The notes: a model not told the origin generated them from the letters alone. Positions 28,376 to 37,112 are shown, counted from the first letter of the stretch. The stretch: DNA of 64,000 nt from Mycolicibacterium wolinskyi (GCF_002101965.1 NZ_LQQA01000004.1:124001-188000); one strand, 5' to 3'. Made by a program: numbers and translations.

Positions 28376-28410
28376 GGATAACCTCCCGCTACCGGGAATC
28401 GCATGACCAT
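28372..28410 (-). CDS. possible overlapping leader ORF before the LLM gene
   Basis: 12 codons (MVMRFPVAGGYP) whose TGA overlaps the GTG of the monooxygenase gene as GTGA. It has no cysteine. It overlaps an 8-base inverted repeat GAATCGCA-N8-TGCGATTC (28396-28419). It could simply be chance. Confidence 0.25.
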   Translation of the reverse strand: MVMRFPVAGGYP

Positions 28411-28479
28411 GTGCGATTCAACGCCTGCGGCGGCGTCTTAGTCCCGCAGCGGCGAAGTGCCGAATGCGAACAGCGCTCG

Positions 28480-29319
28480 TCACTTGTTGGTCAATCCCCG
28501 CTGCCAGCCGGTGAGGCGCCATTCGATGCCGGTCATGACGGCATTGACGAGCACGCCGATCAACCCGAGGGCGAGGATACCTGCGTACATCTGCGGGGTC
28601 TGATAGCGAAGCGCCGCGTTGTTGATGTAGATACCGATGCCCTGGGCGCCGCCGACGAGCTCGGCGGCGACGAGGGCGGTGAAGGCGTTGGCCGAGGCCA
28701 GCCGGATGCCCGGGAAGATCGCGGGAATCGCGGCGGGCAGGATGACATGAACGAACGTGTACCAGCGGCCCGCGCCGAGCGCGCGGGCCGAGTTCAACAG
28801 TTGCCTTTCCACGCCACCGACCGCGCCGACGGCGTTGACGAAGATCGGCCAGAAGCACGCCCAGACGACGATGGCGACCTTGGATTCCTCGCCGATTCCC
28901 AGGAACACCACGAACACCGGCAGCAGCGCCAGCAGGGAGAGGTTGCGGAAGAACAACAGGACCGGTTCGGCGAGCGTTTGGAAGAATTTGAACGATCCCA
29001 CGACGATGCCGAGCCCGATGCCCGCCACCAGTGCGATCGTGAATCCGATCAACGCCCGCTGCACGCTGGGCCAGATCTCCGAGCTCAAGGTGCCGTCCAC
29101 AAGGCCGTCGAGGAAAGCCTTGAATGTGTCCTGCGGGGTGGCCAGATACATGTCGCTGACGTAGCCGGTCGCCACGACCAGCCACCAGATGACCAGGAAC
29201 GCCGCCAACCCGATCGCCCCGCCGACAAACCTGCCGTACTTGGCCAGCCACGGACTGGGCGTCTCGATGGCGTCGTCTTGGTCCCGTGTGCTCACCGGCT
29301 CGTCATGAATCGTTGCCAA
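28480..29319 (-). CDS. ABC transporter permease (SsuC/TauC-like)
   Basis: 279 residues with about six membrane segments. The EAA loop is LNSARALGAGRWYTFVHVILPAAIPAIFPGIR and it ends EWRLTGWQRGL, like the permease of the other SsuABC-type operon. It overlaps the upstream ATPase stop region by 17 bases. Part of a transporter with the ATPase and binding protein encoded upstream. Confidence 0.92.
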   Translation of the reverse strand: MATIHDEPVSTRDQDDAIETPSPWLAKYGRFVGGAIGLAAFLVIWWLVVATGYVSDMYLATPQDTFKAFLDGLVDGTLSSEIWPSVQRALIGFTIALVAGIGLGIVVGSFKFFQTLAEPVLLFFRNLSLLALLPVFVVFLGIGEESKVAIVVWACFWPIFVNAVGAVGGVERQLLNSARALGAGRWYTFVHVILPAAIPAIFPGIRLASANAFTALVAAELVGGAQGIGIYINNAALRYQTPQMYAGILALGLIGVLVNAVMTGIEWRLTGWQRGLTNK

Positions 29320-30163
29320 TTCGCGCCTCCTTCTCCAAGATTCGCGACACTCGCGCCCGGATGTGGGCGAACTCCTCCGAATTGCGCACGTCGTTGTCGC
29401 GCGGCCGCGGCAGGTCGACGTCCACCAGGGTCTTCACCGTTCCCGGCGCCTGGGTCATGACGGCGATGCGGTCGGACAGGAAGATCGCCTCGTCGATCGA
29501 GTGGGTGACGAACAGGATCGTCTTCTTCCTCACGCCGGCCTCCCAGATCCGCAGCAACTCGCTTTGCAGGAACTCGCGGGTCTGGGCATCCAAGGCCGCG
29601 AACGGCTCGTCGAACACCAGGATCTCGGGGTCATAGGCGAGCACACGTGCGATCGCGACGCGCTGACGCATGCCGCCGGACAGTTGATGTGGGAGCCGGT
29701 TCGCGGCGGCTTCCAGACCCACGGTTCGCAGCACCGCGGCGGCCCGTTCACGTCGTTCGGCCTTCGGTACCCCGCGAATCCTCAGGCCGGCTTCGACGTT
29801 CTTCTGCGCTGTAAGCCAGGGGAATAACCCGTAACCCTGAAATACGACACCGACAGTCTTGTTGACGCCGTCGACTTTTCGGCCGTCGACGAGGACGGTG
29901 CCCTTGTTGTAGGTTTCCAGGCCCGCAAGGATGTTGAGGAATGTGGATTTGCCGCAACCACTCGGCCCGAGCAGCGAGACGAACTCACCGCTCTTGATCT
30001 TGAGGTCGAACCCCTCGAGAACAGTGGTGGATTCCATGGCCGATCGCGAACGAAGTTTCGGGTAGCGCTTGGTGATTCGCTTGGCTTCGATCTTCCAGGT
30101 CGAGTCGACCGGCTGCGGGACAGTCGGTTCGGTACCTGGTCCGGCGAGGACGTGCTGGGTCAT
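29303..30163 (-). CDS. ABC transporter ATPase (SsuB/TauB-like)
   Basis: 286 residues. Walker A GPSGCGKST near 65-75, Q-loop VVFQGYGLFPW, LSGGMRQRV, Walker B EILVFDEPFAALD and FVTHS. Clearly paralogous to the ATPase of the convergent SsuABC-type operon, down to the RPR-N-D-x-RNSEEF tail, so the two systems probably arose by duplication. Confidence 0.92.
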   Translation of the reverse strand: MTQHVLAGPGTEPTVPQPVDSTWKIEAKRITKRYPKLRSRSAMESTTVLEGFDLKIKSGEFVSLLGPSGCGKSTFLNILAGLETYNKGTVLVDGRKVDGVNKTVGVVFQGYGLFPWLTAQKNVEAGLRIRGVPKAERRERAAAVLRTVGLEAAANRLPHQLSGGMRQRVAIARVLAYDPEILVFDEPFAALDAQTREFLQSELLRIWEAGVRKKTILFVTHSIDEAIFLSDRIAVMTQAPGTVKTLVDVDLPRPRDNDVRNSEEFAHIRARVSRILEKEARIGNDS

Positions 30164-30187
30164 GTCAGGTGACTTTCCTAGAAGGGA

Positions 30188-31306
30188 TCACTTCTGGTCT
30201 TCGAGCCCCGAGATGTCGACCAGGTGCGTCTTGAAGACCCCGTTGTTCTGCTCCTGGTCGAGGATTGTGGTGTTGTGGTCCTGCGTCTCCAGAAGATCGG
30301 CGGACTTCGCATAGGGGTTGAAGGCGTTGGTCGCGATGTCTTCGGGCTTCAGCTTTTCCGATCCCGGCAGTGGTTCGCCCACTTCTTCGACGAGATCCCA
30401 CCACAACTGCAGGCTGGCCTTGTCGAGAAGCGCGTTGGGCGCGTAGTGCCAGTTGGTGGTTTGTTCGACGGGGTATCCGGTTGTCTTGCCTGCGATCTCG
30501 GCGGATTCCTTGGGATGGGCGTTGGCCCAGTTCGCCGTCTTAGCGATGATGCCGACGAGCTCACGAGCGGCCTCGGGGTGCTTCTGCAGCCACGCGTTGC
30601 TCGCGACATATGGGGCCTGGCCGCCCAGCGGCCCCCAGTCATCAAAGGAGGTGAAAGCCTGGGTGAACTTGTCGGGCTGGCTCAGCAGAACTCCGACCAA
30701 CGGTGGGTGGAACACACCGAGGTCGACTTCACCGCGTTCGATCGCCGGGGCGATGAGTTCATTCTTGAGTTGCAGGAATTTGACCTTGCCGAGGTCGACG
30801 CCGTTCTTCTTCAAGTAGCGCTTGATCACCAGGTCGGTGCAGCTGTTGAAGTCCGATAGGCCAATGGTCTTGCCCTCGATGGCTTTCAGATTACTTTTCG
30901 TGATGTCCGAGCCGGCTTTGGTGAAGTAGGCCATATGAGGCTCGTCGGGGAGATCGAGCATGCTCGATGCGATCGCGGTGAACTTGAAGCCCTTCACCTT
31001 GCCGTCGATGTCGTTGTTGAACATGCCGGTCGCGATATCGATGGCGTTCTGATCGAGCAATTGCACGGCGGGAACCGCGGTCGCCGGCCCGACGTATTCC
31101 GGGCGGACACCGGCGTTCTCGAAATACCCCAACTCGTCTGCTATTCGGACCAGCGACAGTTCGGTTGTCGATTTGGCGAATCGGAACTTCACCACGCCGT
31201 CGTCATTCTTACCGCTGCAGCCGGACAGCAGCACAGGGGTGACAAGGGCAGCTGCCCCCAGCGCGATCGCCGATTTGCTGAATAGGCGCTTGATTCCGGA
31301 TATCAC
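30188..31306 (-). CDS. ABC transporter substrate-binding lipoprotein (SsuA/TauA-like)
   Basis: 372 residues from GTG at 31306, chosen because GGAGG precedes it and the signal peptide then starts correctly. Lipobox LLSGC gives C30. The domain shows ADELGYFENAGVRPEYVGPA and EGKTIGLSDFNSCTDLVIKRYL. A paralogue of the other SsuA-like lipoprotein. First structural gene of an operon continuing to the hydroxyacid dehydrogenase at 25 kb. No cysteine leader ORF is seen here. Confidence 0.9.
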   Translation of the reverse strand: MISGIKRLFSKSAIALGAAALVTPVLLSGCSGKNDDGVVKFRFAKSTTELSLVRIADELGYFENAGVRPEYVGPATAVPAVQLLDQNAIDIATGMFNNDIDGKVKGFKFTAIASSMLDLPDEPHMAYFTKAGSDITKSNLKAIEGKTIGLSDFNSCTDLVIKRYLKKNGVDLGKVKFLQLKNELIAPAIERGEVDLGVFHPPLVGVLLSQPDKFTQAFTSFDDWGPLGGQAPYVASNAWLQKHPEAARELVGIIAKTANWANAHPKESAEIAGKTTGYPVEQTTNWHYAPNALLDKASLQLWWDLVEEVGEPLPGSEKLKPEDIATNAFNPYAKSADLLETQDHNTTILDQEQNNGVFKTHLVDISGLEDQK

Positions 31307-31453
31307 GCGCGCACCTCCGCTGTACTGTGACCGCCGATCGGGACTATGCGGCCAATGCAATTGCGACGCTAAACTTCCCGGCAATTGCCAGCTACGGATT
31401 TATTCAGCGTGAGCGCAGCTGTGCCGGCCGAACCGCCGGCGATGAGCCGGATA

Positions 31454-32176
31454 TCAAGCGCTGCCAGGCGAACTGTTTCCGCGAAGGTCTCGGACAAGCT
31501 CGGCGAGGTCAGCGCGCTGGATGGCAGCCGGATCGTTGCACACCGCGCGCAAGTGCCCGTACACCTCGAGGGTGATCAGCCCGTGGATGCGGCCCCACAC
31601 TCGCAAGGTGAGCGCGGCCAGCGCCGGCGAGGCGTCGGGTATCTCGGCGCGCACCTTCGCCACATAGTCGGGCGGGAACTGGGACCACCTCGCGGTCCTG
31701 GACAGGTCCGGGTGTGCGGGCGAAACCTCTTCTGCGACCAGACGGTTGAGCCCACCGCAGATGCGTCGAGCCGCTCGCACTCCTGGCCCGTCGAGTGGCG
31801 GTACGTAGCCGGGAACAGGGTCGCCGTAGATGAGTCGGAACTCGGCGGGATGGGTCGTTGCCCACTTACGCAGGGCAATACCCCAAGCAACGAGCCGCGA
31901 GCCGCCGCTCCGCTGACTGTCCCGGGCGCTCTCAAGCGTGTGCGCCAGGTCGGTGGTGATGTCATCGACCAGCGCGGTGATCAGGTCATCGCGGGTGGGG
32001 AAGTAGGTGTAGATGGCTCGGGCAGTCATGCCCATTTCGGCTGCGATCCCACGCAGTGAGATGCCACCGGCGCCGTATCCGGTCAGCTGTTGCAGGGCGA
32101 TCGCCTTGATCTCCCCGGAGGTCTCGGCGCGGAGACGCTCGCGCCGTGTCACTGGTTTCGGTCGGCTGGTCGGCAC
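31454..32176 (-). CDS. TetR family transcriptional regulator
   Basis: 240 residues from GTG. The TetR helix-turn-helix is at about 20-65 (GAGGISLRGIAAEMGMTARAIYTYFPTRDDL). The C-terminal ligand domain resembles the WHG-type group. TAGGAT (32183-32188) lies six bases before the GTG, so the transcript is probably leaderless. A perfect palindrome lies between it and the divergent Dabb-like gene, so it very likely represses both directions. It is not evidently linked to sulfur. Confidence 0.9.
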   Translation of the reverse strand: MPTSRPKPVTRRERLRAETSGEIKAIALQQLTGYGAGGISLRGIAAEMGMTARAIYTYFPTRDDLITALVDDITTDLAHTLESARDSQRSGGSRLVAWGIALRKWATTHPAEFRLIYGDPVPGYVPPLDGPGVRAARRICGGLNRLVAEEVSPAHPDLSRTARWSQFPPDYVAKVRAEIPDASPALAALTLRVWGRIHGLITLEVYGHLRAVCNDPAAIQRADLAELVRDLRGNSSPGSA

Positions 32177-32217
32177 CCGCTGATCCTAGCCGTGACATAA
32201 AGAAGCTGCGATGCAGA

Positions 32218-32234
32218 AGTACACGGCGTGTACT
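32218..32234. promoter_or_regulatory. TetR operator palindrome AGTACAC-GGC-GTGTACT
   Basis: Perfect seven-base arms around GGC in the 83-base gap between the divergent TetR and Dabb-like genes. This is the size and placement of a TetR-family operator. Confidence 0.7.
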
Positions 32235-32259
32235 AGCGTGATGGGTGAAAGGAGCTCGT

Positions 32260-32679
32260 ATGATCATCAGCGCCCAGCGTTTCAGCTTCAAACCCGGCGT
32301 CTGCGAGAACGACAAATCTCGGGCTTTGGCGGCGGTAGCCGCTCTGGCAGAGGCGGAGCCGGTCGAGTTCGCTTTCGTCGGAAGGGATCTTGGTGATCCC
32401 GCCGGCGGTTTCACCCACGGTTTCAGCATCGGGCTCGCCGATCTCGATGCGCTGGAACGCTACTTCGACCATCCACTCCACGCGGCCGCGGACCGGGCTT
32501 TGCTGCCGCTATTGCAGAAGACGGTCGGCACCGGACTCTCCGACGACGATGATGCCGATCTGAGAGCGAAGATTGTCGAACTGCATCAGCGCAGGGTGCA
32601 ACGTGATCCGGAGTACGTCGCGCTCCTGAGTGCGATCCCCGAGATCGCACTACTTCACCAAACGCGGTCGGTGAAGTAG
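32260..32679 (+). CDS. stress-responsive alpha/beta barrel (Dabb-like) protein
   Basis: 139 residues from ATG at 32260 with GGAG seven bases upstream. It begins with a Dabb-like beta strand (MIISAQRFSFKPG), then FVGRDLGDPAGGFTHGFSIGLADLDALERYFDHPLH, the usual YxxHPxH-type block. Dimeric ferredoxin-like proteins of this type are small enzymes or stress proteins of unclear substrate. Its stop overlaps the GTG of the DUF1330 gene by one base. Confidence 0.75.
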   Translation: MIISAQRFSFKPGVCENDKSRALAAVAALAEAEPVEFAFVGRDLGDPAGGFTHGFSIGLADLDALERYFDHPLHAAADRALLPLLQKTVGTGLSDDDDADLRAKIVELHQRRVQRDPEYVALLSAIPEIALLHQTRSVK

Positions 32680-32975
32680 TGGCCTCCGCCTATCTCATTC
32701 ACATCGATCCGATCGGTGGATACGGCAACCCGGACGGTATGGCGCAGTACGCCCAACGTGTCCGGGAGATCGTTGAAGCGTTTGGTGGCACCTACCGCCT
32801 CAGGCACCGGGAAATCCGTGTCCTGGAGGGCCCTTGGGACCGAGACTATATGACGCTCATCGAGTTTCCTTCGATGAGCCGCTTGATGGAGTTCTACGAG
32901 TCCGAGGAGTATCGGCCGTGGCTGGAGCTTCGGAAGAACGCGGGCGAAGGGGATCTCATCGCCGCCGAAGGCTGA
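32679..32975 (+). CDS. DUF1330 family protein
   Basis: 98 residues from GTG. The ferredoxin-like DUF1330 pattern is AYLIHIDPIGG, YAQRVREIVEAFGGTYRLRH, VLEGPWDRDYMTLIEFPSMSRLMEFYESEEY. Function of the family is not established. Co-transcribed with the Dabb-like gene under the TetR operator; two small ferredoxin-fold proteins side by side suggest a joint catabolic step. Confidence 0.85.
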   Translation: MASAYLIHIDPIGGYGNPDGMAQYAQRVREIVEAFGGTYRLRHREIRVLEGPWDRDYMTLIEFPSMSRLMEFYESEEYRPWLELRKNAGEGDLIAAEG

Positions 32976-33008
32976 TACCCGGTCATGAAACCGTGGGCGG
33001 CCGCCCAA

Positions 33009-33806
33009 TCAATAGTTGATCGCACCCAGCAAGCCACCGCCTGCGGCGACCGCGTCCCCGGTGATGCTCACGCTGCGCGGCGAGGCAAGGAAGGCAACGA
33101 CGTCAGCCACCTCGGCCGCTTCGACCACCCGCCCGATCGCGTTGTTCGCGATGCGCTTCTCGTATTCACCGATCGCCAGGCCAGCCTTCTCCGCGGCCGC
33201 CAGATAGTCCAGTGACTTGCTCTCCGTGCGGGTCTGGCCCGGGTGTACGACGGTGACGTTGATCCCGTGCGGCCCAAGTTCGTCGGCAAGGTTCTTCGTC
33301 AGCGCAGCGACGCTGACGTTGCGAATGCTGCGTACGATCGAGTGCGTCTGTCGGTAGCCCAGGCCGCTGATGTTGATGATCCGTCCCCAGCCCTGATCGA
33401 TCAGATGTGGGGCCACTGCCCGCGCGGTCCGCAGATAGCCGACGACTTTGACGTTGACGTCGCCCCAGAAAGCCTCGTCGGTCGTACCTGCCAGGCCGGG
33501 GAATGCCGAGCCGATCGCCTGGTTGGACGCGTTGTTCACCAGGATGTCCACGCCGCCGAGTTCGGCGACGGCATGAGCCACCAGCGCCTTGACCGATTCG
33601 TCGTCGCCGGCGTCGGCGACGACCGGAATGGCGCGCCTGCCGCTGCGTTCGGCGACTTCGGCAGCGGCTTTCTCCAATGGGTCCCGGGTGCGTGCGGCGA
33701 GTACGACGTCGACTCCCTCGGCCGCCAGTGCGTGGGCGATGGCAAGCCCGATTCCCTTGCTGCCGCCGGTGATGATCGCCCGCTTGTCGGTCAGTCGCAG
33801 ATCCAT
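33009..33806 (-). CDS. short-chain dehydrogenase/reductase lacking the YxxxK motif
   Basis: 265 residues. Rossmann glycine motif ITGGSKGIGLA near 13-23 and the NNAS motif are intact, and NISG supplies the Ser. At the place of the catalytic YxxxK the sequence reads SIRNVSVAALTKN, without Tyr or the paired Lys. It may be a non-catalytic or unusual member. AAGGAG precedes the ATG. It is the last gene of the run that includes the MetQ-like lipoprotein and copper genes. Confidence 0.85.
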   Translation of the reverse strand: MDLRLTDKRAIITGGSKGIGLAIAHALAAEGVDVVLAARTRDPLEKAAAEVAERSGRRAIPVVADAGDDESVKALVAHAVAELGGVDILVNNASNQAIGSAFPGLAGTTDEAFWGDVNVKVVGYLRTARAVAPHLIDQGWGRIINISGLGYRQTHSIVRSIRNVSVAALTKNLADELGPHGINVTVVHPGQTRTESKSLDYLAAAEKAGLAIGEYEKRIANNAIGRVVEAAEVADVVAFLASPRSVSITGDAVAAGGGLLGAINY

Positions 33807-33859
33807 CTCATGTCTCCTTGTGTGGTTGGGATATTTGGCGCGGGGCCACGGGTCGGATG

Positions 33860-34789
33860 TCAGGGTGCGAACGGCACATGCGCCGATATGAACTTGCCGT
33901 GGTATGTGGTCGCGAGATACTGAGCCACCTCCTTGCTCTCCAGCGCGTGCGCGAGTGCGGACACCCGCGGATCACCGGCCAGGCGGGACGCAGCGACGAG
34001 GACGCGGGCATACGGATTGCCGGGCCCCGGCTCGATCGCAAGCGCGTCGTTCGCCGGAACCAGGCCGATCGACGTCGCGGTGGTGGGGTCGAGCACCACC
34101 GCGTCGTAGTTGTGGTAGATGTCCTCGGCGTACTCGGCGAAGTCGAGTTGGCGAATGGCCAGATGCCGTTGCGATTCCAGCACATTCGCATCCGACACCG
34201 ACAGATCGGCGACCGTAAGCCCACCGAACGGGCGGTCGAGTTTCACCAGCCCCGCTGTCTGTAACAGGTACAGACTCCGTGCGAACCCGGCTTTGGTCTG
34301 CGGCACCGCCACCTCGGCGCCGTGGGGAAGACTCTGTCCGGTGACCTTGTCCGAGACCAGGTTCGAGTTCACCCAGTCGTCGGTGGGTTCGAGATCCTTC
34401 CACTTCGAGGAGTAGAGAGCGTAAGGGGCGACGTCGACTTTGGAGACGATGCTGAGCGTGCCGTGCCCGTCGGTCTCCCGATTGCCGAGAAAAGCCGGCT
34501 GGGTCTGGTAGAACGCGAGATCGGCTCTGCCGTCTGCCACGTGGGCGTTCGCATCGGCCGGAGCGTCGACCAACTCGAGTTCCACATCGCCTGCCAGCTT
34601 GGCCTTCGACACGTACTCCAACACGTCGCGGTAGCCTTCACCGCCGACCTGGACGCGCAGGGCATCGCCGGGGGTGTTTTCGGAGTACGTCACCGACACG
34701 TCGTTCGAGCAACTCGCCGCCGTCGCGGCCACCCATACCGCCGCGATGACAGCCATGACATTGCGTACCAATCTCATTTGAAACCCCAT
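33860..34789 (-). CDS. NlpA/MetQ family substrate-binding lipoprotein
   Basis: 309 residues from ATG at 34789, which directly follows the TAG of the CopC-CopD gene and has GAGGTG upstream. The signal peptide ends ATAASC, so C27 is the likely lipidation site. NlpA features are LELVDAPADANAHVADGRADLAFYQTQPAFL and HNYDAVVLDPTTATSIGL. Such proteins bind methionine or other small molecules for MetNI-type transporters. No MetN or MetI is present in the window, so it is an orphan here. A sulfur-compound ligand is inference. Confidence 0.85.
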   Translation of the reverse strand: MGFQMRLVRNVMAVIAAVWVAATAASCSNDVSVTYSENTPGDALRVQVGGEGYRDVLEYVSKAKLAGDVELELVDAPADANAHVADGRADLAFYQTQPAFLGNRETDGHGTLSIVSKVDVAPYALYSSKWKDLEPTDDWVNSNLVSDKVTGQSLPHGAEVAVPQTKAGFARSLYLLQTAGLVKLDRPFGGLTVADLSVSDANVLESQRHLAIRQLDFAEYAEDIYHNYDAVVLDPTTATSIGLVPANDALAIEPGPGNPYARVLVAASRLAGDPRVSALAHALESKEVAQYLATTYHGKFISAHVPFAP

Positions 34790-36361
34790 CTACAGCACCT
34801 CGTAGAAGAATGACGCCAACTTCGGACCACGGCCCCTGTCGAATCGCACGGTCACCTTCCACCGGCCGGGTGCGGGCACGATGAGGCCGTCGCTGCGCCA
34901 CACGACCGCGCCGTCCGCGCTGCGATCCCGCACGAGTTCCACCGGCAAACGTGCGACATTGGCTTGCGCCGAGGAAAATTCGACACCCACCTCGACGTCG
35001 GCCGAACCCGGGTCCCGATCGCGGACCGTCACCACCTGGGCGCCGCGGCGCACGGTGTCGATATCGACGTCGAGTGTGTCGGATCCACCGAAATCCAGCC
35101 GGGTGGCGATGTTGGTCGTGTAGGTCTCACGCGCGGGCGTCAAGGACGACAGCGAGGACGTCAGGCCCAGGATCAGCAGGGCCAATGTGGTCTCGACGAG
35201 CACGGCGTGCGTCCGATGCCTCGGACGCACGCGCAACGCGCGGAAGGCGGCATAGCCGGCACCGATCGCGGCCGCCACCAGGCCCGCTTTCACAAGCAGA
35301 GTGATTCCGTAGGACGTGCTGAACAGCGCGGCGAACGGTCGGATCTGGAGAACTGCCAGAACCACGCCGGCCCCGACCGCAAGGACGAGGTGACCGACGA
35401 CCACCCGATGCCATCGCGCCAGATGCGGAACGGCCTTGTGCACCAAGGCGATCACCGTCACTCCGCCCAGCCAGACCGCGGTGGCGTAGACGTGGAGCAG
35501 GGTCGCGACAAACGGCAACGGCCACAGGTTGGTCGAGCCGCCATGGCCTCCGAGGGTGACCGCGACGATGGCTGCCGCGGCCTGGAAAAGCCCGATTACC
35601 TCGGCATCGCGGTGCCGGGCGGGTAGGCGGAGGAACGTCGCCATGCTAAGTACGGCGGCCATCGCCAGCGCGATGCCGAACGGCGTGCGTGCGATGGTCG
35701 TGATCGCCGACCACGATACGGCGGCGACCGCACCGGCCTGTTCGGCGACGAGCACGGTGAACCGGCCGAGCAGACCGGCGATCAGCAGACCGGCGCCCGC
35801 CCGGTAGACAGTGCGGAACCGGGGCGTTCCAACGGTTTCCGGCCAAGACCACCGGCTCGCGAGCAGCAGCCCGGCCGAGGCGACGGTTCCCAGATACACC
35901 AGGATCTTGATGGGCAGCAGCACTACCCGGTCGACCGCCGACTGGCCGCCGACGTCCGTCCACTGCCCCTGCTCGGTCACCGAGCCGACGGTGAACCGGA
36001 TCGACAGGGATACGACATGAGTGTCGGCGGAGACCACCCGGGCGGTTGCCAGGTACGCGCCGTCGGGCAGGGTTTCGGCCAGCTGCAACACGATACGTTG
36101 TCGGCCGCCTTCCAGGCGCTGATCAGCCAGCGGGTAGTGCGTGCCGTCGACGTCGATGAGCTGTGTGGAACCGTCGACGAGGGATACGGGTTCATTCAGG
36201 TCGAACGCCAGCACGGTGGGGGACCCGTCAAGTCGTGCGCCGTCGGCGGGTGTGCTCGCCACCACGGTGGCATGTGCCGCCGCGGGCGTGGCCGCCCACA
36301 GCGAACCCGCGGTCAGGACGACCATGATCAGCCCCCACAGTGCCGCACGTGTTCGCGACAC
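34790..36361 (-). CDS. CopC-CopD fusion, copper resistance/uptake membrane protein
   Basis: 523 residues from GTG at 36361, four bases after the YcnI stop with AGGA upstream. A signal peptide is followed by a CopC domain whose mature N-terminus is His (H30, AAAHATVVAS) and which has SADTHVV, the usual copper ligands. Then come about eight membrane helices of CopD type (about 150-415), and a C-terminal periplasmic beta domain of about 100 residues. Fusions like this handle copper across the membrane. It is translationally packed with the genes on both sides. Confidence 0.9.
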   Translation of the reverse strand: MSRTRAALWGLIMVVLTAGSLWAATPAAAHATVVASTPADGARLDGSPTVLAFDLNEPVSLVDGSTQLIDVDGTHYPLADQRLEGGRQRIVLQLAETLPDGAYLATARVVSADTHVVSLSIRFTVGSVTEQGQWTDVGGQSAVDRVVLLPIKILVYLGTVASAGLLLASRWSWPETVGTPRFRTVYRAGAGLLIAGLLGRFTVLVAEQAGAVAAVSWSAITTIARTPFGIALAMAAVLSMATFLRLPARHRDAEVIGLFQAAAAIVAVTLGGHGGSTNLWPLPFVATLLHVYATAVWLGGVTVIALVHKAVPHLARWHRVVVGHLVLAVGAGVVLAVLQIRPFAALFSTSYGITLLVKAGLVAAAIGAGYAAFRALRVRPRHRTHAVLVETTLALLILGLTSSLSSLTPARETYTTNIATRLDFGGSDTLDVDIDTVRRGAQVVTVRDRDPGSADVEVGVEFSSAQANVARLPVELVRDRSADGAVVWRSDGLIVPAPGRWKVTVRFDRGRGPKLASFFYEVL

Positions 36362-36365
36362 ATTC

Positions 36366-37112
36366 CTAAGACCTGTTGCGCCGCAGCACAACACCGAGTG
36401 TGGCCGCGGTGCCCAGGGCGATCAGGAGACCGGCGACCGACGTGGCCCGCCACCACCACGAGTCCGCGGCGGGCGCGTGGGCGGCGACCAATGTGGGGTC
36501 CGTCGTTGCCGTCTCGGCGCCGGAATCGCCCGGCACGCCGTGCCCGTCGCCAGTGTGGCCCGATTCGGCGGCTGCCAGTGTCACCACCGGAGCGGGGTGC
36601 TCCGGCTCACTGTCCTTGTCGACGGCGATCTCGTTCCAGGAAACCACCGAGCCGTCGCTGTAGGCCTGATCGGACAGCAGCGACACGGAGTCCACGTTCT
36701 CGGGCCACGGTCCAGCGGAGAACGTGAACTCACCGAACTCCGAGGGCGTGAGACCACCGGCTTTCTCGATCGCCCGCCACGTAATTCGCGATACCCGCTG
36801 ACCGTCGCCGGACGGCTCGGTCTCGATCGAGGCACTCCAGCCGGGAATAGGCAAGGTCCGAGCCGACGTCAGATCGACGTCGTCGGGGAGTGTCACGGTC
36901 AAAGCGACGGTGGCGGCTTGTTGTGATTCGTTCGGCACGATGAGCCGCACGATGCCGTACCCGCCCTTGGGCGGTTGGTGTCCTTCGTCCACCCGGACGT
37001 GAGCCGCCGCAGGCGCTGCGGTAAGGAGTGCGCCCGCGGCAAACACGGTGGAGACGACAAGCAGGTGAAGCGATCTCGGTGTCTTCGGCATGGCGGCCCG
37101 AAAGGGTGGCAT
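36366..37112 (-). CDS. YcnI/DUF1775 family periplasmic copper-associated protein
   Basis: 248 residues taking ATG at 37112; ATG at 37091 would also leave a full signal peptide. After the signal (AAPAAA) the mature protein starts with His (H38, HVRVDEG), the YcnI copper ligand. The domain shows GGYGIVRLIVPNESQQA and SEFGEFTFSAGPWPENVD. A C-terminal membrane anchor (WWWRATSVAGLLIALG) ends the chain. It normally accompanies CopCD, as here. It begins 19 bases after the SsuD-like gene. Confidence 0.88.
   Translation of the reverse strand: MPPFRAAMPKTPRSLHLLVVSTVFAAGALLTAAPAAAHVRVDEGHQPPKGGYGIVRLIVPNESQQAATVALTVTLPDDVDLTSARTLPIPGWSASIETEPSGDGQRVSRITWRAIEKAGGLTPSEFGEFTFSAGPWPENVDSVSLLSDQAYSDGSVVSWNEIAVDKDSEPEHPAPVVTLAAAESGHTGDGHGVPGDSGAETATTDPTLVAAHAPAADSWWWRATSVAGLLIALGTAATLGVVLRRNRS

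Noticed and set aside
28372-28410. Leader ORF before the LLM gene as a fourth cysteine attenuator
   Set aside because: It overlaps the start in the same way but has no Cys codon, so it was kept only as a weak feature.
31307-31453. Cysteine leader ORF before the second SsuABC-type operon
   Set aside because: The frame that ends on the GTGA overlap has one Cys codon but no ATG, GTG or TTG start after the preceding stop.
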